From: Paraburkholderia acidisoli
GTDB taxonomy: Bacteria; Pseudomonadota; Gammaproteobacteria; Burkholderiales; Burkholderiaceae
Assembly: GCF_009789675.1 (NCBI RefSeq)
Contig: NZ_CP046913.1
Coordinates: 2,108,001-2,172,000 of the forward strand
DNA length: 64,000 bases
Reading direction: 5' to 3'
A program made the translations under genes and the position numbers. The notes beneath the pieces are model-generated. The model did not search any database. It had not been told where the DNA came from and saw nothing but the letters and a program-made list of their open reading frames with translations. Within the stretch, counting starts at the first letter, position 1; every line of letters begins with the position of its first letter. Below are positions 8,902 to 16,781 of the stretch, piece by piece.

Positions 8902-9399
8902 TCAGGCCGAACGCATCCACACGTGCGGGATGCCGTCCTCGTCGTGGATCTCGCCTTCGGGCACGAAACCGAACGCCCCATAGAACTTTTGCAGATGCGC
9001 CTGCGCGTGCAAACGCATCGGCACGCCGGGCCACTGCTGGCCGATCCGCGCAATCGCGCGTTCGAGCAACGCGTTGCCGAGCTTGATGCCGCGATAATCC
9101 GGCGAAGTCACCACGCGGCCGATGCGCACGCTCGCCTCGCCGGCGTCGGGCACCAGCACGCGCAGATAGCCCGCGAGTGCCCGCGCGCCATCGCGATCGT
9201 GCCAGGCGAACAGATGCCAGGCGCCGAGATCGAGACCGTCGATGTCGCCATACACGCAGTTCTGCTCGACGACGAACACCTCCGAGCGCAGCTTGAGCAG
9301 CGCATAGACTTCGCGTGGGCTGAGCGCGTCGAAGGCCTGCCATTGCCAGTCGAAGGCGAGTTGCGTGGTCGGGGGCGAAGCGGGAGACTGCGCAGTCAT
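8902..9399 (-). CDS. elaA: GNAT N-acetyltransferase, ElaA family
   Basis: A 165-residue cytosolic acetyl-CoA-dependent transferase of unknown substrate. ElaA signatures are present: LRSEVFVVEQNCVYGDIDG near residues 38-56, LAGYLRVLVP, and the acetyl-CoA-binding region IGRVVTSPDYRGIKLGNAL. The tail HAQAHLQKFYGAFGFVPEGE is typical of the family. It starts at ATG 9399 and is convergent with ctaG. Confidence 0.9.
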   Translation of the reverse strand: MTAQSPASPPTTQLAFDWQWQAFDALSPREVYALLKLRSEVFVVEQNCVYGDIDGLDLGAWHLFAWHDRDGARALAGYLRVLVPDAGEASVRIGRVVTSPDYRGIKLGNALLERAIARIGQQWPGVPMRLHAQAHLQKFYGAFGFVPEGEIHDEDGIPHVWMRSA

Positions 9400-9489
9400 G
9401 ATTCGTGATTTCCGTCAGAACAGGGGAAGGTGGCCACGATTATGCCGCGCCTCCTGCGCGCGGCGCATCGTGCCATGACGCCGACGCGC

Positions 9490-9762
9490 TCATTTACGCC
9501 GGCGCGGCTCCGCGTATTTGCGCCAGTATTTGAACGGCTCTTCGTGCAGGTCGATGTCGAGCTCGACGATGCGCGCCTGTAAGCTGTCCTGCGCATCCAC
9601 GATCGCCTGGTTGTACACGGCCGGTGCGATCTCTTCGAGAAAGAAGCCGAGCAGCGCGCCCGCGGCGATATTGCCGATAGGCTCGTCCATGTTGGTGTCG
9701 AAGTAACGCTGGATCGACGCGATCGCCTGAGTGCGCGCGTCTTCGGGAAGTTCGATGGACAT
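9490..9762 (-). CDS. DUF2164 family protein
   Basis: A 90-residue soluble protein of unknown function that matches my recollection of DUF2164: it opens MSIELPEDARTQAIASIQ and includes the GNIAAGALLGFFLEEIAP core, then a basic tail ending PRRRK. The ATG at 9762 is preferred over upstream in-frame starts, which would add low-complexity His/Arg-rich sequence. It sits alone, 90 bp from elaA and downstream of the tRNA terminator. Confidence 0.75.
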   Translation of the reverse strand: MSIELPEDARTQAIASIQRYFDTNMDEPIGNIAAGALLGFFLEEIAPAVYNQAIVDAQDSLQARIVELDIDLHEEPFKYWRKYAEPRRRK

Positions 9763-9889
9763 GGGGGTCTCGCAGGCGAAGAGATGACGGCGGCTATTGT
9801 GCAGCAAAGGCGGTGCAGCAACGGCGGTGCAATAGCGGCGATGCGACAGCCGCGCGATGGCGCGATCGTGCAATGCCGTGGGGCAAAAC

Positions 9890-9915
9890 AAAAAGCCACC
9901 CGAAGGTGGCTTTTT
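9890..9915. terminator. Rho-independent terminator after tRNA-Cys
   Basis: GCCACC and GGTGGC pair around CGAA and are flanked by A5 and T5, so it can act both ways. On the minus strand it lies 9 bp past the 3' end of tRNA-Cys. Confidence 0.85.
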
Positions 9916-9923
9916 GATTCATC

Positions 9924-9997
9924 TGGAGGCGCGAGCCGGAGTCGAACCGGCCTACACGGCTTTGCAGGCCGCTGCATAACCGCTTTGCTATCGCGCC
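9924..9997 (-). tRNA. tRNA-Cys (GCA)
   Basis: A 74-nt cloverleaf read on the minus strand. The acceptor stem starts GGCGCGA and pairs with TCGCGCC; the anticodon loop contains GCA, the T-arm GGTTCGACTCC is normal, the discriminator is U, and CCA is encoded. Confidence 0.95.
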
Positions 9998-10035
9998 AGA
10001 AGCGGACTGACCGGCAACACAACGACCGGACAGAT

Positions 10036-10063
10036 AATGTACGGCGGCCCGACGTGGACTCAA
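10036..10063 (-). promoter_or_regulatory. Possible sigma-70 promoter for tRNA-Cys
   Basis: On the minus strand TTGAGT (10058-10063), a 16-bp spacer and TACATT (10036-10041) lie between the upstream terminator and tRNA-Cys. This would give tRNA-Cys its own transcript. Confidence 0.45.
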
Positions 10064-10074
10064 GGCCTACCAAA

Positions 10075-10097
10075 CAAAAAGGGAAGCGCTGCTTCCC
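10075..10097 (-). terminator. Rho-independent terminator between tRNA-Gly and tRNA-Cys
   Basis: On the minus strand GGGAAGC and GCTTCCC pair around a 3-nt loop, followed by TTTTTGTTT. It sits 10 bp after the second tRNA-Gly. Confidence 0.75.
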
Positions 10098-10106
10098 CTT
10101 GGCATG

Positions 10107-10182
10107 TGGAGCGGGAGACGAGTCTCGAACTCGCGACCTCAACCTTGGCAAGGTTGCGCTCTACCAACTGAGCTACTCCCGC
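10107..10182 (-). tRNA. tRNA-Gly (GCC), downstream copy
   Basis: A 76-nt cloverleaf on the minus strand with acceptor GCGGGAG, D-arm AGCTCAGTTGGTAGAGC, anticodon GCC in CTTGCCAAG, and encoded CCA. It is identical to the copy at 10247-10322. Confidence 0.96.
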
Positions 10183-10246
10183 ATTGCTACTACGCTTTAC
10201 TGCCTGGGCACTTCGTTCATTACCGCTAAAACGCCGCACCTTAAAC

Positions 10247-10322
10247 TGGAGCGGGAGACGAGTCTCGAACTCGCGACCTCAACCTTGGCAAGGTTGCGCT
10301 CTACCAACTGAGCTACTCCCGC
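10247..10322 (-). tRNA. tRNA-Gly (GCC), upstream copy
   Basis: Identical in all 76 bases to the copy 140 bp away. It is the first tRNA downstream of the promoter at 10424-10452. Confidence 0.96.
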
Positions 10323-10423
10323 ATTTTGCTACCGCGCCACCGACTTCGCTTAACTACCGCTTATCTTCGGCCAACTCCACCGCATCTGCTTGTTTGCTGC
10401 TGCGTGTGCAGCGGAGAAGTGAG

Positions 10424-10452
10424 ATTATGTATAAGCTGCGGAATGGTGTCAA
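10424..10452 (-). promoter_or_regulatory. Sigma-70 promoter for the tRNA-Gly pair
   Basis: On the minus strand TTGACA (10447-10452), exactly 17 bp, then CATAAT (10424-10429). It points at tRNA-Gly about 95 nt downstream. Confidence 0.8.
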
Positions 10453-10517
10453 CCCCTTCGCGCCATCTTTTTAGAAAAATCTGCGCGGCGGGTTGAACGC
10501 CGCGCCAACGCGAACAC

Positions 10518-11108
10518 TCACAGACTGCCCCGCTCGCGGATCTGCGGCCAGGCGAGCTTCATGTAATAGAGCATCGACCAGATGGTCAGGAACGCCGCCA
10601 CGTAAATCAGCCACGCGCCCCAGATGCGCGAATCGAACAGCGTCACGCCGCCGAGCGTGAGCGGTGCGTAGAACAGCAGCATCGGGATCGCGACCATCTG
10701 GCATGCCGTCTTGAACTTGCCGAGCGAGTTCACGGCCACGCTCTTCGAAGCGCCGATCTGCGCCATCCACTCGCGCAGCGCCGAAATCGCAATCTCGCGA
10801 CCGACGATCACGAGCGCGATCACGGCGTCGAGCCGCTGCAGATGCACGAGCACGAGCAAGGCGGCGGTCACCATGAGCTTGTCCGCGACCGGGTCGAGGA
10901 ACGCGCCGAACGACGAGGTCTGATTCCATTTGCGCGCAAGAAAGCCGTCGAACCAGTCGGTGAGCGCCGCCAGCACGAAGATCAGCATCGCCGCCACGTT
11001 CTGCTGCATTGGAGAGAGCATCGTCTGCGGCAGATAGAACACGCCCACCACGAGCGGAATCGCCAGGATCCGCAGCCACGTCAGGAGAATCGGAATATTG
11101 AACGGCAT
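10518..11108 (-). CDS. pgsA: CDP-diacylglycerol--glycerol-3-phosphate 3-phosphatidyltransferase
   Basis: An inner-membrane enzyme that makes phosphatidylglycerophosphate, the committed step to phosphatidylglycerol and cardiolipin. The 196 residues carry the CDP-alcohol phosphotransferase signature with its spaced aspartates, DWFDGFLARKW followed by GAFLDPVADK, around residues 51-80. Several hydrophobic helices follow. The start at 11108 (MPFNIPILLTWLRI) matches the family N-terminus; an upstream ATG at 11153 would add a short basic extension. It lies 132 bp downstream of uvrC, an arrangement also known in other proteobacteria. Confidence 0.94.
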   Translation of the reverse strand: MPFNIPILLTWLRILAIPLVVGVFYLPQTMLSPMQQNVAAMLIFVLAALTDWFDGFLARKWNQTSSFGAFLDPVADKLMVTAALLVLVHLQRLDAVIALVIVGREIAISALREWMAQIGASKSVAVNSLGKFKTACQMVAIPMLLFYAPLTLGGVTLFDSRIWGAWLIYVAAFLTIWSMLYYMKLAWPQIRERGSL

Positions 11109-11240
11109 CGGCTGGCGCTGTCTGTCAGGATGGATGCAATAAAGGAGATGCAATTGTGCCGCGTCGCCTGTCCTCCCACAAGCAAAGTGGCCGGCGACCC
11201 CACGCGGTGTCGGTTGCCGGCACGCGGTTCTCGCGCGGCG

Positions 11241-13625
11241 CTAGTGCAGTTGCTGATAGATCTGCTCCGCGAGCGCATGCGAAATACCCTCCACGCTCGC
11301 GAGATCGTCGACGCTCGCCGACATCACGCCGCGCAGCCCGCCGAAGCGCGCCAGCAAGCGCTGGCGCCGCTTCGCGCCCACGCCTTCCAGCTCTTCGAGA
11401 CGCGAGGTCTGGCGCGTCTTGCCGCGCTTCGCGCGCATGCCGGTGATGGCGAAGCGGTGCGCCTCGTCGCGAATCTGCGCGACCAGCATGAGCGCCGCGC
11501 TTTCCTTGCCGAGCTCGAGCGGCGCGCGGCCGTCGGCGAACACGAGCGTTTCCAGCCCGACCTTACGGCCCTCGCCCTTCGCCACGCCAACGAGCATGGC
11601 CGGATCGAGACCCAGTTCGCTGAACACCTGGCGCGCGATCTCCACCTGGCCCTTGCCACCGTCGATCAACACGATGTTGGGCAGCATCGCGCCAGGCGGC
11701 GGCGCATCGCCGACGTCGATCGCTTCACCGCCTTCCACCCGATCTTCCGCCTGGTCTTCCAGCTGGTCCTCCGCTTGTGCTTCGGCTTCGGCTTCGAGCG
11801 CGGGCGCGTCCGGGTCGGCGGGATCCGTGGGCGGCGGCACCGTGTGCGTGGCGTCGGGCACGGGCGCCTGCGCGGCCTGCGCGACCATCTTCTCGTAGCG
11901 GCGCGTGAGCACCTGACGCATGGCCGCGTAGTCGTCGCCGGGCGTGATGCCCGTGATGTTGTAGCGGCGATATTCGGCCGACTGCATCTTGTGATGGTGA
12001 TAGACCACGCACGACGCCTGGGTCGCCTCGCCCATCGTATGGCTGATGTCGAAGCACTCGATGCGCAGATGCGCGAGATCGTCGAGTTCGAGGCCGAGGA
12101 GCTGCGCGAGCGTGCGCGTGCGCGCCTGCTGCGAGCCTTGTTCCGAAAGCAGGCGCGCCAACGCGAGCCGAGCGTTCTGCTCGGCCATCGCGAGCCACGC
12201 GCGCTTCTGCCCTTGCGGCTGACGCAGCAGCGTGACCTTGTGACCGGCCTGCTCGCTGAGCACGTCGACGAGTTCGCGGTTCGCGGGCGGGTGGCTCACC
12301 ACCAGCACCGGCGGCACGCGGTTGCCGAAGTAATGCTGGGCGATGAACGCGTCGAGCACTTCGGATTCGATGCCCGCTTCGCGCGGCTTGCGCTTGCCGG
12401 CTTTCGCCGATGTGGCTCCGGTGCCGGCTTCGGTCGCTTCGCCGCGGGTCGCGGCGGCGGTCGCATCCTCGCTGGCCTCGTCGCTGGCCTCGTCGCTGGC
12501 CTCGTCGCTGGCGAGATCGGCCGCGAGCGCGAGCGCGTCGGGCATCCCGGCGTCGAATTCGCCATCGAACGCGCCATCGGCCTCCGGCATCGCGCGCTGC
12601 TCCGCGCTCGCTTCGTCTTCGGCGTTCACCTCGTCGACGAAATCCTCCACCGTCTTGCGCGCCAGCGACGGCAGCGACTTGAGCGCGCTCGCCGCGAGCA
12701 CGGTTTCGCTGTCGATCGCTTCGGCCACGCCGCCCTCCTCGTCGGTGAGCGCGCGCTCCACATGCGCCGGGAAGTACGCCTTGTCGCCGAGGTGGCGGCC
12801 GCCGCGCACCATCGCCAGATTCACGCACACGCGCCCGCCCAGCGCGACCACGGCCAGAATGTCGACGTCGCTCTCGCTGCCCGTTTCGATCACCTGCTGA
12901 TGCAGCACCGTCGAGAGCGAACTCATCTGGTTACGCACCGACGCCGCCTGCTCGAACTTCAGATCCGCGGCGAACGCGTGCATCTTCGTTTCGAGTTCCT
13001 TCATCACCTCGTTCTGACGGCCGAGCAGGAAACGCGACGCGTTGTTCACGTCGCGCGCGTAGTCCTCGGCGTTGATCGCGCCCACGCACGGCGCCGTGCA
13101 GCGCGCGATCTGATGCAGCAGACACGGCCGCGTGCGGTTGTTGAACACCGAGTCCTCGCAGGTGCGCAACTGAAACACGCGTTGCAGGATCTGGATGCTC
13201 TCGCGCACCGCCGACGCGCTCGGGAACGGCCCGAAGTACTGATTCTTGCGATCGACGGCGCCGCGGTAGTACGCCATGCGCGGAAACTTGTGCCCCGTGA
13301 GCTTGAGAAACGGATAGGACTTATCGTCGCGAAACAGGATGTTGTAGCGCGGCGCGAGGGCTTTGATGAGATTGTTCTCAAGCAGCAGCGCCTCGGCCTC
13401 AGAACGCGTGACCGTGGTCTCGATGCGTGCGATGCGCGACACCATCATGGCGATGCGCGGCGAAAGCAGCGTCTTCGTGAAGTAGCTCGAGACCCGCTTC
13501 TTGAGGTCGCGCGCCTTGCCGACATAGAGCACGGCGCCGTGCGCGTCGTAATAGCGATAGACGCCGGGCAGATGCGGCAATTGCGCGAGCGTCTTTTTCG
13601 GGTCGAAAACGTCGGTGTCGGTCAT
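11241..13625 (-). CDS. uvrC: Excinuclease ABC subunit C with two acidic insertions
   Basis: The dual-incision nuclease of nucleotide excision repair. The N-terminal GIY-YIG domain (GVYRYY, then [11 protein letters not shown]) is in the first 60 residues. A UVR motif lies near residues 200-235 ([14 protein letters not shown]). The C-terminal RNase H-like nuclease has FDISHTMGE and IDGGKGQ, and a helix-hairpin-helix pair ends the protein. At 794 residues it is about 180 longer than E. coli UvrC. The excess is in two Ala/Asp/Glu-rich insertions, near residues 320-425 and 580-645. The first contains a 12-bp DNA repeat (12467-12513) encoding repeated ASDE. The start at 13625 was chosen because upstream sequence is low-complexity repeat. 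Confidence 0.95.
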   Translation of the reverse strand: MTDTDVFDPKKTLAQLPHLPGVYRYYDAHGAVLYVGKARDLKKRVSSYFTKTLLSPRIAMMVSRIARIETTVTRSEAEALLLENNLIKALAPRYNILFRDDKSYPFLKLTGHKFPRMAYYRGAVDRKNQYFGPFPSASAVRESIQILQRVFQLRTCEDSVFNNRTRPCLLHQIARCTAPCVGAINAEDYARDVNNASRFLLGRQNEVMKELETKMHAFAADLKFEQAASVRNQMSSLSTVLHQQVIETGSESDVDILAVVALGGRVCVNLAMVRGGRHLGDKAYFPAHVERALTDEEGGVAEAIDSETVLAASALKSLPSLARKTVEDFVDEVNAEDEASAEQRAMPEADGAFDGEFDAGMPDALALAADLASDEASDEASDEASEDATAAATRGEATEAGTGATSAKAGKRKPREAGIESEVLDAFIAQHYFGNRVPPVLVVSHPPANRELVDVLSEQAGHKVTLLRQPQGQKRAWLAMAEQNARLALARLLSEQGSQQARTRTLAQLLGLELDDLAHLRIECFDISHTMGEATQASCVVYHHHKMQSAEYRRYNITGITPGDDYAAMRQVLTRRYEKMVAQAAQAPVPDATHTVPPPTDPADPDAPALEAEAEAQAEDQLEDQAEDRVEGGEAIDVGDAPPPGAMLPNIVLIDGGKGQVEIARQVFSELGLDPAMLVGVAKGEGRKVGLETLVFADGRAPLELGKESAALMLVAQIRDEAHRFAITGMRAKRGKTRQTSRLEELEGVGAKRRQRLLARFGGLRGVMSASVDDLASVEGISHALAEQIYQQLH

Positions 13626-13935
13626 CCAGTGTCGGGGACGGGTTGGGGGCTGCAACGAGCTTGCAGCAATGTTGCGGTCATGCGGGCGCGGGCGTTGCGC
13701 CTCGTGGTGTGTCGCTCTGCGTCGTTTTGCGTCGTTTTGCGTCGTGTTGCGTCGTGTTGCGCCGTTTGGCGTTGATGCCGCGCCGCCAGCGCGATCGCCA
13801 CGGCGGGCGGCCGAAGCGGCGGCACCGACTGCGCAGCCGTCGCGACGCATTCATGACGCTGTCCTAGAATCGCAAGTTTAGATCATTCCGCGCCGCGCCG
13901 AACCTGCCTGCCGGGTGCCGCGCTGCCGCCCTCTC
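13626..13935. repeat. Divergent uvrC/earP spacer with a 10-bp tandem array
   Basis: The 310-bp spacer holds about six in-register 10-bp units at 13711-13770: GTCGCTCTGC, GTCGTTTTGC twice, GTCGTGTTGC twice, and GCCGTTTGGC. No gene is supported here. Promoters for the two divergent genes should lie in this spacer, but I cannot place them confidently. Confidence 0.8.
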
Positions 13936-15165
13936 ATGACCGAACCGACCGCTGCGCCCGATTCCACAGATTCGACCGCCATCGCTGCTGCCTCCCCCGC
14001 TTCCGCCGCCGCCGATTCGACCATCGCCTGCGACCTGTTCTGCGCGGTGATCGACAACTTCGGCGACATCGGCGTGTGCTGGCGTCTCGCGCGTCAGCTC
14101 GCGAGCGAGCATGGCTGGCAGGTGCGCCTGTTCGTCGACGACCTGCACGCGTTCCGGAAGCTGTGCCCGGCGCTCGACACGGCGCGCGCGACGCAAACCG
14201 TCGAGGGCGTTTTCGTCGAACATTGGCACGAGCCCGCGCACGCCGGCGAAACGCTGCGTATCGCCGATGTCGTGATCGAGGCGTTCGCGTGCGAGTTGCC
14301 GCCTGTCTACGTGGCGGCAATGGCCGAGCGCGCGAGCAAACCGGTCTGGCTCAATCTCGAATACCTGAGCGCCGAAGACTGGATCGCCGACTTCCATCTG
14401 CGCCCCTCGCCGCATCCGCGCTACGCGCTCGCCAAGCACTTCTTCTTTCCGGGGCTCGGACCGGGCACGGGCGGCGTCATCAAGGAACGCACGCTCGACG
14501 CCGCGCGCGCCGAATTCGAAAGCTCGCCCGAGGCGCGCGCCGCGTGGTGGCAGCGCGCGACCGGCGGGCCGCCGCCCGCCGCCGAAGCCACGGTGATCTC
14601 GCTGTTCGCCTACGAAAACCCGGCCATCGACGGTCTGCTCGCGCAATGGCGCGACAGCGCCACGCCCATCGTCCTGCTCGTGCCCGAAGGCCGCATCTCG
14701 GGCGCGCTGGCGCGCTTTTTCGGCGTGCCCGCGTTCACCGCGCCCGTTCGGGCCGAACGCGGCTCGCTGCGCGCGCACGCGCTCGCGTTCACGGAGCAGC
14801 GCGGTTACGACCCGCTGTTGTGGGCTAGCGACCTGAATTTCGTGCGTGGCGAGGATTCGTTCGTGCGCGCGCAATGGGCGGGCAAGCCGTTCGTCTGGCA
14901 CATCTATCCGCAAGCCGACGAAGCGCATCTGCCCAAGCTCGACGCCGCGCTCGCGCATTACGACCGCACGCTGCCCGAGGCGCCGCGCGCCGCGCTTGAA
15001 CGCTTCTGGCACGCGTGGAACGGCCGCGGCACGCCCGACTGGACCGAATTTGCCGCGCATCTGCCCGCCTATACGGCGCGCGCGCAGGCCTGGCGCGACG
15101 AACTCGCGCAGGTGGGCGACCTCGCCGCAAACCTAGCCGAATTCGCAAAAAGTCAGTTAAAATAA
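13936..15165 (+). CDS. earP: EF-P arginine rhamnosyltransferase EarP
   Basis: A GT-B enzyme (GT104, formerly DUF2331) that transfers rhamnose from dTDP-rhamnose to Arg32 of elongation factor P. The 409-residue protein has VIDNFGDIGVCWRLARQL, giving Asp40 and Asp44, which correspond to the catalytic aspartates of characterised EarP. RGEDSFVRAQWAGKP contains Glu306, matching the conserved donor-site glutamate. ATG 13936 is preferred to a GTG at 13915. Its substrate gene efp is the next gene, 216 bp downstream on the same strand. Confidence 0.95.
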   Translation: MTEPTAAPDSTDSTAIAAASPASAAADSTIACDLFCAVIDNFGDIGVCWRLARQLASEHGWQVRLFVDDLHAFRKLCPALDTARATQTVEGVFVEHWHEPAHAGETLRIADVVIEAFACELPPVYVAAMAERASKPVWLNLEYLSAEDWIADFHLRPSPHPRYALAKHFFFPGLGPGTGGVIKERTLDAARAEFESSPEARAAWWQRATGGPPPAAEATVISLFAYENPAIDGLLAQWRDSATPIVLLVPEGRISGALARFFGVPAFTAPVRAERGSLRAHALAFTEQRGYDPLLWASDLNFVRGEDSFVRAQWAGKPFVWHIYPQADEAHLPKLDAALAHYDRTLPEAPRAALERFWHAWNGRGTPDWTEFAAHLPAYTARAQAWRDELAQVGDLAANLAEFAKSQLK

Positions 15166-15331
15166 GCGGTTATCCGGCGGCAGCCGTCTCAAGCGGGCTT
15201 TTGAGCGGGGCCCGGGCGGGCCTCCAGGCGGATTCTCCTATACCCCTCGTTTCAAGCTGCATCACGAGGGTATCGCGAGAGTTACATCGGGGTCGCATCG
15301 CCCAGGTTTCACGCAAATCCGCTTGCGACGT

Positions 15332-15360
15332 TTGCCGCCGCGCACACTCGAAGCTATTTA
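15332..15360 (+). promoter_or_regulatory. Possible sigma-70 promoter for efp
   Basis: TTGCCG (15332-15337), 17 bp, then TATTTA (15355-15360), 21 bp upstream of the efp start. The match is moderate; read-through from earP is also possible. Confidence 0.4.
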
Positions 15361-15381
15361 ATCTGGACAGGACAGTTTTTT

Positions 15382-15939
15382 ATGAAGACCGCACAGGAAC
15401 TCCGCGTCGGCAACGTCGTGATGATCGGTAACGACGCCATGGTCGTGCAGAAGGCCGAGTACAACAAGTCGGGCCGTAACTCGGCCGTCGTGAAGATGAA
15501 GTTCAAGAACCTGCTGTCGGGCGCAGGCATGGAAACCGTCTACAAGGCCGACGACAAGTTCGACGTCGTCGTGCTCGACCGCAAGGAAGTGACGTACTCG
15601 TACTTCGCCGACCCGATGTACGTGTTCATGGACGCCGACTACAACCAGTACGAAGTCGAAGGCGAAATGATGGGCGACGCCCTCAACTACCTCGAAGACG
15701 GCATGGCTTGCGAAGTCGTGTTCTACAACGAGAAGGCCATCTCGGTCGAACTGCCGACGGTTCTGGTTCGCGAAATCATCTACACGGAACCGGCAGTCAA
15801 GGGCGACACGTCGTCGGGCAAGGTCCTCAAGACCGCCAAGCTGCAAACCGGCTTCGAACTGCAAGTGCCGCTCTTCTGCAATATCGGCGACAAGATCGAA
15901 ATCGACACGCGCACGAACGAATATCGTAGCCGCGCGTAA
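15382..15939 (+). CDS. efp: Translation elongation factor P (Arg32 type)
   Basis: EF-P binds between the P and E sites of stalled ribosomes and speeds peptide-bond formation at polyproline stretches. The 185-residue protein has the three-domain EF-P layout. The modification loop reads [14 protein letters not shown], with Arg32 at the tip instead of the lysine used by EpmA/EpmB organisms. This fits rhamnosylation by the adjacent earP product. The start ATG follows GGACAGGAC. A strong terminator follows. Confidence 0.98.
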   Translation: MKTAQELRVGNVVMIGNDAMVVQKAEYNKSGRNSAVVKMKFKNLLSGAGMETVYKADDKFDVVVLDRKEVTYSYFADPMYVFMDADYNQYEVEGEMMGDALNYLEDGMACEVVFYNEKAISVELPTVLVREIIYTEPAVKGDTSSGKVLKTAKLQTGFELQVPLFCNIGDKIEIDTRTNEYRSRA

Positions 15940-16001
15940 GCGAACGTCCATGCGCGGCGCATTTTGATGCGCGGCAATCATGCATGGCGAATTGTATGAA
16001 G

Positions 16002-16031
16002 AAAGCGCCCCTCGGGGCGCTTTTTCTTTTT
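16002..16031 (+). terminator. Rho-independent terminator of efp
   Basis: GCGCCC (16005-16010) and GGGCGC (16015-16020) pair around CTCG, with TTTTTCTTTTT following. Confidence 0.88.
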
Positions 16032-16184
16032 CGTCTGAACGTGTATGTTTGAGGCTTCTACGGGAATTCTTACCGGTTTTTACGTTTGCCCCTGCACGAA
16101 AGTAGGCGGCATAGCGGTCCAGGCACCGCGTCGCCGCTACGTTTTAAGTGGTTCTTGAACGTAATCAAACCGATAAAACTCTCG

Positions 16185-16200
16185 TGGCACGGTTTCTGCT
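16185..16200 (+). promoter_or_regulatory. Sigma-54-type promoter upstream of csbD
   Basis: TGGCACGGTTTCTGCT fits the -24/-12 consensus: GG at 16186-16187 and GC at 16198-16199 separated by exactly 10 bases, with full TGGCACG at -24 and one deviation (CTGC for TTGC) at -12. Expected transcription start is about 16211, 40 nt before the csbD ATG. No upstream activator site could be identified by eye. Confidence 0.6.
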
Positions 16201-16250
16201 CTGAACGAGGAAGCGTTCGACGCGCTCTTTCCTCTCACTGGAGAAACACG

Positions 16251-16460
16251 ATGAACAATGACATTGCTGAAGGCAAGTGGAAGCAGATGGTTGGCAAGGC
16301 CAAGGCCGCCTGGGGCGAGTTGACGGACGACGAGCTCATCAAGGCGGAAGGCCGCGCCGATCGCCTCGCCGGGCTCATCCAGGAAAAGTACGGCAAGACG
16401 CGCGACGAGGCGGAACTCGAAGTGCGCCGCTGGTTCGACGCGAACCGGCCGATCGACTGA
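16251..16460 (+). CDS. CsbD family stress protein
   Basis: A 69-residue, highly charged, helical protein of the CsbD family. Members are stress-induced in many bacteria and their biochemical role is unknown. MNNDIAEGKWKQMVGKAKAAWG is the classic opening, followed by LTDDELIKAEGRADRLAG and IQEKYGKTRDEAE. It starts at ATG 16251 after a GGAGAAA ribosome-binding site and sits behind the sigma-54-like promoter. An NtrC-type regulator gene follows 321 bp downstream on the same strand. Confidence 0.93.
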   Translation: MNNDIAEGKWKQMVGKAKAAWGELTDDELIKAEGRADRLAGLIQEKYGKTRDEAELEVRRWFDANRPID

Positions 16461-16781
16461 TACGACTCCGAGGCATGGCTGGCTCTGCCCACTTGCGGCT
16501 CAGAACGGGGGTTGCGCGCACGCCGAATCCACAACGAATTCCGGCATGCGCCAACAGACGGCCGCCGGCAGCTCGCTGCCGGTAGCGCCGCCGCGCCCCC
16601 GATCTGGCGCAGCATAACTGGGAGGACCGGAACTGAATAACCCGATTCGAGACATCTCGGTGATCTCGGTGACATCTTTCGTATCGTGCCGCGCCGTTGC
16701 GCGCCGCGAGTCCGTGTGCCGGGCGACCGCCCTGCCCGCGGTGCTCGGGCGCGACCGCGCTCATCCGTAAGCCCTACCGCC
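16461..16781 (+). promoter_or_regulatory. Spacer between csbD and the response-regulator gene
   Basis: No gene is supported. A CCGGCAG-CTCG-CTGCCGG hairpin lies at 16565-16582 but has no T-run. At about 16651-16677 a compound direct repeat reads GACATCTCGGTG, ATCTCGGTG, GACATCT. This may be an operator, lying about 105 bp upstream of the regulator start. Confidence 0.4.

Noticed and set aside
13915..13935. Use of GTG 13915 as the earP start
   Set aside because: ATG 13936 is only seven codons later and the extra residues have no family counterpart.
16155..16177. A sigma-70 promoter for csbD from TTGAAC (16155) and GATAAA (16172)
   Set aside because: The spacing is only 11 bp, whereas the sigma-54-type match immediately downstream has correct geometry.
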